A stretch of DNA of 64,000 nt from Nelumbo lutea (lineage: Eukaryota; Streptophyta; Magnoliopsida; Proteales; Nelumbonaceae): assembly GCA_022828595.1 (NCBI GenBank), contig JAKGHH010000002.1:108931254-108995253 (forward strand). Direction: 5' to 3'. Under the pieces are notes generated by a model. It ran no database searches. It was not told where the DNA came from and saw only the letters and a list, made by a program, of their open reading frames with translations. This document shows, one piece after another, positions 56,539 through 64,000 of this stretch (position 1 is its first letter; each line of letters opens with the position of its first letter). A program made the position numbers and the translations under genes.

Positions 56539-58714
56539 ATGATAGCTTTTGGCAATGAAATCAAAACGAGTGTGATGGTACAACTTGATTTCATGGTTGT
56601 CCAGATGATGTCAGTCAAACTTAATGCTACAAATTGTATACCATGGGAAAAATCTGTTGAGGTAAATTTGATAGTCAGGGGAAAACTAAAGTATATTAAA
56701 GAAAATAAACCAGAACCAGGGGTTGTAGGGTATATAATGATTGGATCAAAGAGAATATGCAGATCATGACATGCCTTTGGAACAGTATGGAACCTCATAT
56801 TAGCGTGAACTTGATGTTCTTTGATATTGTGAAATAAATTTGGGAACATATCAAACAATTGTATTTTGGACACGATAATGTAACTAGAATCTATCAATTA
56901 TATCAGGAATATTTTTAACTACAACAAGGTGATAGGAGTGTAGAGGAGTACTATGCTAGTTTAAAATGTTTGCATAATGAGTTGGATTCATACCAGAACC
57001 TTTCAATTGATCTCAAAGTGCAACAACAACAGATGCATCAGTTGGATGTGGGAAGATTTCTTTATGTGTTGAGGTCTGAATTTGAACCAATGTGTGCCCA
57101 AATTTTAGGTAGTAGTGATATACTCACATTATCAAAAGTTTTCTCTAGAGTAAGAAGGGTTATTAGCCCACATATAGATAACTCTCCAGTATTAGAGAAG
57201 TTGGTCCTAGTTGTAGCCAAAGGTAGTAGAGGTGGCTTATGTGGTAGAAATAGCTATCCCAGATGGGGTAATCGTGGAGTGAGAGGAAGTCATGGTAGTG
57301 GTAGAGATAGGAACATTAGAGGTCATGGTTTTGGTGCTAGTAGTCATGGTCAAAGAGTGCAATTATTGTGGACGGAAAGGGCATAATATGAACTTTTGTT
57401 ATGATTTGCATGGCCTGCCACCTACTTAGGCAAATCATGTTGTTGTAGAAGAGGATATTGGTGTTACAAGTGATGGCTACTTCTTTGGGCATTGGGAAGG
57501 ACAGGGAAATGGTCTTTATCACACTTGAAGAGTATGGAAAACATCATTTGTCTTCCTCTTCCCTTGGTAATACTGCAATTGTTGCAAAACTAGTACAATA
57601 TGCCTTGTTTCCTCTTTTAAACCATGGATTATCAATTATGGGGCCTCAGATTACATAATTGGGTCTTCAGACCTATTTGCATCCTTATCCCCTCCCTTCA
57701 TTGCCTAGTCGGTTACTCTAGTTGATGGTATTACCTTTGTTGTTTTCGGTACTGGTATGATGTGACTTTACATTCTGATTTAACTTTGCCTTCGGTGCTC
57801 TATGTTCCTAAATTTCCTTTTAGTCTCATGTCTATTAGTAAGTGGACAAAATCTTTGAATTGCTTCATCTCATTTTTTCCATCTTATTGTATTTTTTAAG
57901 ATCTTAAGACGTGGCAGGTAAGAAGTTGGAGGATTGTACTATCTAGGATGGTGGTGGATCGTAGAAAGCTCTTCATTCTTCCATTACACCATTGCAGTGG
58001 CACTGTCAGTTGGGTCATCCTTCTCCTCTTGCTCTCAAGAGTCTTGTTTCAGATGTCATATCTGTTCGAGAATTACTGTGTGAAGTCTATTAGCTTGACA
58101 AACATCATCATGTTTCTTTTGTTCCAAGGGAATTTACTAGAGCCTTAGGTCTTTTTGAAACCTGTTCATTCAGATGTTTGGGGTTTTGCCCAGTTGATTC
58201 TTATAATTATTTTAAGTATTTTGTTTCCTTTCTTGATGATTTTCGAGAATGACTTCAATTTATTTAATGAAATCTCATACAAAAGTGTTTTGATATCTTT
58301 CTCTCTTTTTATATTGAAACCAAGAATCAATATGGTATCTCCATTAAATAATTTCATCCTAACAATGCAAAAGAATATTTTTAGCACTCGTTTCATATAT
58401 TCTTTGAATCTCATGGCATTATACATCAATCATTTTGCTCCTCTACTCCACAACAAAATTGAGTGGTTGAGCAAAAAAATATACATTTACTTGATATTGC
58501 TCGACCACGTTTGATTCAATGTTAGTTCTGAAAATATATTAGAGTGATGCTGACCTTACCTCTTGTTTTCTCATTAATCGTATGCCTTTATTACTGTTAC
58601 ATGGTTCCTCCCCTTTCTCTATTGTATTTCCTTCTTAGTCTCCTTTCCCTTTGCCTTCGCATGTCTTTGGTTGTGTTGGTTTTGTTCACTTCCTAGGTTT
58701 GGGTTTAGATAAAG
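56539..58714 (+). pseudogene. Copia 4 gag-pol, 5' part, heavily decayed
   Basis: Gag-type blocks read KLNATNCIPWEKSVEV (from 56610) and SVEEYYASLKCLHNELD (56935-56990). A zinc knuckle CNYCGRKGHNMNFC lies near 57360. The protease motif reads INYGASD instead of the DSGAS form. A GAG-pre-integrase block (WHCQLGHPSP) follows near 58000, integrase SDVWG near 58170, and HVFGCVGFVHF before the break at 58708. Stops and frameshifts are frequent throughout. Confidence 0.85.
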
Positions 58715-58926
58715 TTTAAACAAGAATTACAAATCTAGGGTTTAGAAGAAGAAGAAGAAGAAATGTGTCGAGAGGTGTGTGCTAGTTATTGTTTACACCC
58801 TCAAAAGTTCTTTATATTTTAAAAAGAGAAAATTACAAAGAAGCTCCTACTCAGGCACCCAAATACAGAGAGAATACAAGAAAAGAGGAAAAATGCTAAA
58901 ATACCCTTATCTAAGCATTCTCAACA
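58715..58926 (-). repeat. 3' LTR of Copia 3
   Basis: This LTR ends CTCAACA and is followed by the polypurine complement CTCCCCCTCAAGTTG. The terminal TG appears as TT, a probable mutation. Confidence 0.85.
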
Positions 58927-58944
58927 CTCCCCCTCAAGTTGAGC

Positions 58945-61900
58945 ATATATGTCAATCATGCCCAACTTGGTAAGGTTCTTAGCAAATTTTTGATATTGAA
59001 CACCTTTAGTGAGACAATCATCTTGTTAGTCTTTTGACCTTACAAAAGGAAGGCAAATATCTCTGCTAGCATTTTTTTTTTCTAATAAAGTGTTTATTCA
59101 CTTCAATATGCTTTGTACAATCATGTTGGATAAGATAATGGGCAATGTTTATGGCTGCTTGATTGTCACAATATAGTCTCATTGGGACATCTACTTGGAT
59201 GTCCATCTCAGTCAATAAGGTCTTCAACTAGAGTAGTTTAGACACTCCATGAGCCATTGCCATGTACTCTGCCTTAGCACTAAATGAGCAACAACAAATT
59301 GTTCCTTACTTCTCAATGAAATTACATTATCTTTAAGGCACAATAACTAAATGTAGATCTTCTATCATCAATTGATTCAATCTTTAGATGGTCATGATCA
59401 GAATACAACACCCCTTTGCTAAGGCATCCTTTCAGATAAGCTAAAATTCTATTAACCGCTTGCATATGAGATGTCTTGGGTTCATGCATATATTGGCTAA
59501 CCACTCCAACAATATAAGATATGTTAGGTTTAGTCAAGTATAGATACAGAAGGTAGTCCACCAATATTTGATATATCCCCTTATTTGGAAGAACTTCTCC
59601 TTTAGTGGAACTCAACTTATGGTTGGGGTCAATTGGAGTTTCTACAGGTTTACACCATAATTTCTCAATTTCATAAAGCAAATCAAGTACATATTTCCTT
59701 TGTGACAAGAAAGTTCCCTTTTAGGATCTTGCAATTTCAATGCCAAGAAAGTATCGAAGATCACCAAGTTCCTTAATCTCAAATTTGAAAGCACGGAAGG
59801 ACTTTAATTCAACTATCACAACAATGTCATTAACATATACTATTAACATTGTTACTCTACCATAAACTCTTCTAATGAATAAGGTGTGGTTAGCCTGAGG
59901 TTGAGAAAAACCAATATTTAGGATATCATTTTTGAACTTGTCAAACTAGGCTCTCGGGGACTATTTGAGCCTATATAAGGACTTCTTCAAGCATAGACTT
60001 TTCCATCACTATTAGGAAAGTTTACCCCAGGTGGCAAGTCCATATATACTTCATCTTGTAAGTTCCCATTAAGGAAGGCATTCTTTACAATTATTTGATG
60101 TAAAGGCTAGCAAGAGACATGATCACATGAATAAAGTTCATTTTAGCAATTGGATCAAATGTTTCTAGATAATCAATGCCATAAGTTTAAATTATCCTTT
60201 GGCTACAAGCTGAGTTTTGTACATCTCAATTGAGCCATTTGCCTTGTGCTTAACTGTGTAAACCCACTTACACCTAAAGGAAAACACATTTAACCGATTT
60301 AGGATCAAACTTACATTAGGAATGACTCGTATCATCGAAAAACAAACACAACCAAAGATCTTGAGGGGTAGTTTAAAATGAGGTTCATCAGGGAAAAGAA
60401 GTTTTTTTTTTTTTGATCAATAACAATGGATTTTATTAATGATTTGGAAAACCGGAATTGCAAGGTAAGGAGCTAAAGAATCTTAACTCCCAATTACCCT
60501 ATAACACCAAACCATGGAGCAATTACAAAACAACCCAAAACATAGAGTTTCTGTTCACCCCTTACCTAGCTAGACCATTTGCCAGTGCATTAGCACTTCT
60601 CACTATCCATATACAACAAATTTCAGTATCCTCGGTGAGCCACTTGAACTTCCTCTTTTCATTGCTATATTTCTAGAGCATAGAACTGTCATCTTTTAGC
60701 CAATTCACTACAATTTTAAAATCACCTTCTATGATCAACTTTTAAAAGTTCATTTCCTTGGCCCTTTGTATCTCTTCAAGAGCTCCTAGGATCTCAGCCC
60801 TCAAGGAATTTTCCTCCCCAATTGGGCCAGAATACATAGCTAACATGTTTCATTTTTCATTTCTTATCACTCCCTTCATTCCAAAGGGCCCTGGATTACC
60901 CATGCTACTACCATCAAAATTCAATTTGGTGAACCCATGAGGTGGAGGTGTCTAGTAGGAATTGGAGGACTTCTTGATTGAGCCTAACTCAGCAATCTCC
61001 TTCCACTTTCTGGTCTCATCAACTGAGAATACTGCAAACAATCCAAGGTTTTTAACCAGTGAATCAGGGAAAAGAAGTTGATGAGGAGAATGAAGGTTGA
61101 TGACCCTTGACGGAAGTCTATTAATGAGATACACGGTTGTCTCAACATCATCACCCTAGAAACGAGTGGAAACATGAGTTTGAAACAGTAAACCTCGAGC
61201 AACTTCAACCACATGCCTGTTCTTCCTTTCAACCACCTCATTTTGTTGTGGAGTATGACTAGATGAACTTTGGTGAATAATCTCCCGATCTTCAAGAAAT
61301 CGATGCAAATAATGTTCAAAGTATTCATTGAAGTTTTGAACAATCATAAGAACTTCATCTTGACTTTTCATCAAGTACAGCTATGTATACTGACTGTAGT
61401 CATCAATGAAGATGATGGAGTATTTATACCCACCCATGTGGAGGATAACATATGGGTCCCAAACATTAGTATGAATCAAATGGAAAGCAACATTACTTCT
61501 TTAACTAATTGCAAAATATGTGGTTCTACATTGTTTGGATAGATGACAAACTTCGTATTCAAGATTTAACTTTGACACAGAGTTAAACAAGTTTGGAAAC
61601 AAGTTTTACAGAATTGAAAGATGTATAGCCAAGGCGACAATGCCATAATTTCAAAAGGCTCATTTTCTCATTTGAACAAAACTCAGTCTAGCTTGACAGT
61701 CCATGCTTTGAAGGTCCATTAAAGAGGTAGACTCCATCAACTTCATGCCCACTTCTAATCATCTCTCCCGTGTTCAAGTTTTGAAAAAACACAATGGATA
61801 GGAAAAAAGTCATTGAGCAATTATGAGATTTTGTGAGAGAACTAACAGACAACAAATTTTTATGTAACTGAGGCAAATGAAGAACAAATCCAAGAGAAAG

Positions 61901-63090
61901 GTTATGAGTGAGTTTAACTTCACTCTGACCCGGAATAGGGGTTTGGGATCCATCAACAACAGTAATCTTGCACTTCCCTAGAGTTAATTTATATAAGGTA
62001 AAATGTGAAGGCATGTCAGTCACATGGGCATTCTCTCCAAAGTCTACAATCCATGGGCTAAAAGATGTGGAACAAGCAAGTGTAGTACCTGCCTTGGCAT
62101 ATGAACTAGATGGATTACTAGGTCCAAAACTGGATGAGGAGGATGTGCCACCCTTTTCTAGCTACAATAGTATATTTCTGAGTTTGTCCATTACATTAGA
62201 GGAGTCAAGCACACCAGAAGGTTGAGCATCATTACCGATCATAGCCAAGTGAGTGTTGCCCTTCTTGGTTTTGTACTTCTTCGGTTTTAAATGAGCATTG
62301 AGCTCCAACACCTTTCCTTAGTATGTCTTAGCTTCTTGCAATAATCACAAATAACATCCTCATCATTCTCAGTAATAGGGTGTTTGCTAGTATTTTGCCT
62401 AGGTCAAATGACATAAAGGTAGAGTGATCAATCATAGGAGGTTGCATCATGGCGGTCCTTCGACTTTCTTCCCCTTGTACAAGAGAGTAAGCGGAAGCAA
62501 GAGTGACAATGACGATACTAAGAATATGTTGCCTGATAAAATCAAACTCTGGATTTAAGCCAGCCAAGAAATCAAATGCTCTATTCTCCTTTATGTACTT
62601 CTGGTATTGTTCACCATCTTCAGGGTCTTTCCATATGAGAGCTTTCAAGTGATCTATTTTTTGCTAAATAGATTGTAGAAAAGAGAAATACATAACAACA
62701 GATCTCTCCCCTGGTGCATATTGCAAACTTCTCTCTAAAGCTAGTACACTCTAGTAGTATTGTTAGCTTGGGAATAAGTGGCAACAATTCTATCCCAAAT
62801 ATCTTTGGCCGTTGGAGGAAAATGTAGTTTCGGGCAATATGAGATTACATTGAGCAAATCATCCATGACATAACAAGGGAGTTATCCTGCTCCCACTTTG
62901 CAAATTTTGGGTCTTCAAGATTTGGCTTCATCTTCTTTCTTGTGATGAATCCCAATTTACCTTTCCTAGTAATGATAAGTTTAGTAGATTGAGACCACTC
63001 CAAAAAATTAGCTCCATCAAGTTAAATGGTAGTTATCATCCCAATGGAAATATCTGCACTTCCCGGGAGCACACTGGAAACCATCTGCAC
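58945..63090 (-). pseudogene. Copia 3 gag-pol, heavily decayed
   Basis: Minus-strand blocks: gag (62330-63090; DGANFLEWSQ near 63020); protease, where the DSGA motif reads DFGE, near 62035; integrase QQNEVVERKN near 61240, with a deletion removing the second catalytic Asp segment; reverse transcriptase, where the YVDD box reads YVND, near 59835; and RNase H remnants (DDRRSTFSYCA near 59345). The LINE insertion at 60404-61062 further splits pol. Not functional. Confidence 0.88.
60404..61062 (-). mobile_element. 5'-truncated L1-type LINE tail with 17-bp target duplication
   Basis: Perfect 17-bp duplications ATCAGGGAAAAGAAGTT lie at 60387-60403 and 61063-61079. A T-run at 60404-60414, read on minus, is the poly(A) tail. 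Inside, the minus strand encodes RNase H blocks (MGNPGPFGMKGVIRN and IIEGDFKIVVNWL). Poly(A), 5' truncation and a long duplication are the marks of target-primed LINE insertion. Confidence 0.92.
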
Positions 63091-63640
63091 ATCCTTAGAT
63101 GATTCTATATTCTATCAAGACACTTTCTCGCCAACTAAATAGATCCCCAATACTTAACCAAAAGCTAAAGACCCAAGAACCAATGTCACCACATGGTTAA
63201 GAGGCAAAAAGGAGGCCAAAAACTAGATTGGTGGCAAAATAGAGGGAGAAGAAAATCTCCCAAAAATTATATAGGGCTTAGAAAATTACGAGGCCACTTC
63301 TCATCATTCCCAAAGTGTAAAACAACCTGAATGATCTGGGTTTTACAATAGAAGGCCATTAAACATGATATACAAGGCTCGACATCAAATTTGGATTTTC
63401 TACAATTTTCTCCTTGAAAAAACTATTAAAAATCATAGAAGCTTTGAATAGGGACAAGAGTCATACAAAAAATCCTCTAAAATTAGGGCAAATCAAACCA
63501 TGTAAGATTCATTGACTGCTACCAACACCTGTAGAGACTATTGATTTCATCTAGCGGCAGTCTAACATCAACAATTTACCTCGTGGAAGAGGATGTAGGA
63601 GAGGTATTCCCAAGTGCCTTCACCTGCTCTGATACCAAGT

Positions 63641-63876
63641 TGCTAAACAAGAGTTACAAATCTAGGGTTTAGAAGAAGAAGAAGAAGAAGAAGAAGAAGA
63701 AGAATAAGAGAGATGTGTCGAGAGGTGTGTGTTGGTTACTGTTCACACCTTCAAAAGTTCTTTATACTTTGAAAAGAGAAAATTACAAGGAAGCTCCTAC
63801 TTGGGTGTCTAAATACAGAGAGAGTACAAGAGAAGAGGAAAAATGCTAAAATACCCCTGTCTAAGCATTCTCTACA
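63641..63876 (-). repeat. 5' LTR of Copia 3
   Basis: This 236-bp LTR carries a longer GAA run (63671-63704) than its partner. It begins TGCTAAACAAG on + and ends CTCTACA before GATAAG. Confidence 0.9.
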
Positions 63877-64000
63877 GATAAGTTGGACTCTCATACTATT
63901 AAATGTTTATTTTTGGGGTATTCTTGGACCCAAAAAGGGTATAAATGGTACAACACTTTTCTTTGTCTTTCTTTTGTTCTTTTTGTTGTGACCTTCTTTG

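Larger units (their letters stand above)
58715..63876 (-). mobile_element. Ty1/Copia LTR retrotransposon 3 (-), inserted in Copia 4
   Basis: The LTRs are 58715-58926 (212 bp, + left end TTTAAACAAG) and 63641-63876 (236 bp, TGCTAAACAAG). They differ chiefly in a GAA-repeat length. The primer-binding complement GCTCTGATACCA lies at 63626-63637. The target duplication is GATAAAG (58708-58714) against GATAAG (63877-63882), allowing one inserted base. A 659-bp LINE fragment with its 17-bp duplication sits inside. Confidence 0.9.
55841..64000 (+). mobile_element. Ty1/Copia LTR retrotransposon 4 (+), outermost, split and truncated by the window
   Basis: The 5' LTR spans 55841-56121 (TGTTA...TAACA). 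A primer-binding site TGGTATTAGAGC follows directly at 56122-56133. The internal sequence runs to 58714 with gag and pol relics. It resumes at 63877, where the + strand encodes KCLFLGYSWTQKGYKWY, a Copia polyprotein block just downstream of the interrupted integrase. Copia 3 separates the halves. The 3' LTR lies outside the window. Confidence 0.85.

Noticed and set aside
60458..60940. Open frames on + within the LINE insertion
   Set aside because: They are the complement of the RNase H-coding strand of the LINE tail.

Overview
This is a stretch of plant nuclear DNA, almost certainly from an angiosperm. The genes have GT-AG introns, two of the proteins begin with plastid-type leaders, and the gaps are filled with Ty1/Copia, L1-type and RTE-type LINE, hAT, Mutator-like and Tourist-like elements. 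The large, element-packed introns would suit a woody or early-branching eudicot, but the sequence does not fix the species.

Four host genes can be reconstructed exon by exon. (1) At 793-2307 (+) lies the 3' part of a gene whose protein ends in a J domain. (2) At 5732-19385 (-) is an 11-exon gene for a plastid-lipid-associated/fibrillin protein of the PAP12 type, 399 aa. (3) At 25464-31665 (-) is a 9-exon gene for quinolinate phosphoribosyltransferase (QPT), 364 aa, a step of de novo NAD synthesis. (4) At 41861-54599 (+) is a 7-exon gene for a NUDT23-type Nudix hydrolase with an N-terminal zinc ribbon, 293 aa. All four reading frames are open across their splice joints, so they look functional. 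Genes 2 to 4 all touch plastid or nucleotide-cofactor metabolism, but nothing here shows they are co-regulated.

The rest is mobile DNA, much of it nested. PAP12 intron 7 holds a 5.4-kb Copia element (9748-15192) beside a LINE RNase H fragment. NUDT23 intron 2 holds an L1-type LINE split by a second Copia (45140-51124, 5-bp duplication CTATG). At the right edge a plus-strand Copia (from 55841) is split by a minus-strand Copia (58715-63876), which itself carries a 659-bp LINE tail with a perfect 17-bp target duplication. Between QPT and NUDT23 lie a run of MITEs with clear TIRs and target duplications and a LINE relic holding a 283-bp TRIM-like element. A diverged repeat block fills 22.56-24.42 kb.

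No new multi-gene system is evident. The most unusual signal is a cluster of four heat-shock elements followed by a TATA box (26113-26326) inside the last QPT intron. It resembles the promoter of a heat-responsive retrotransposon LTR.
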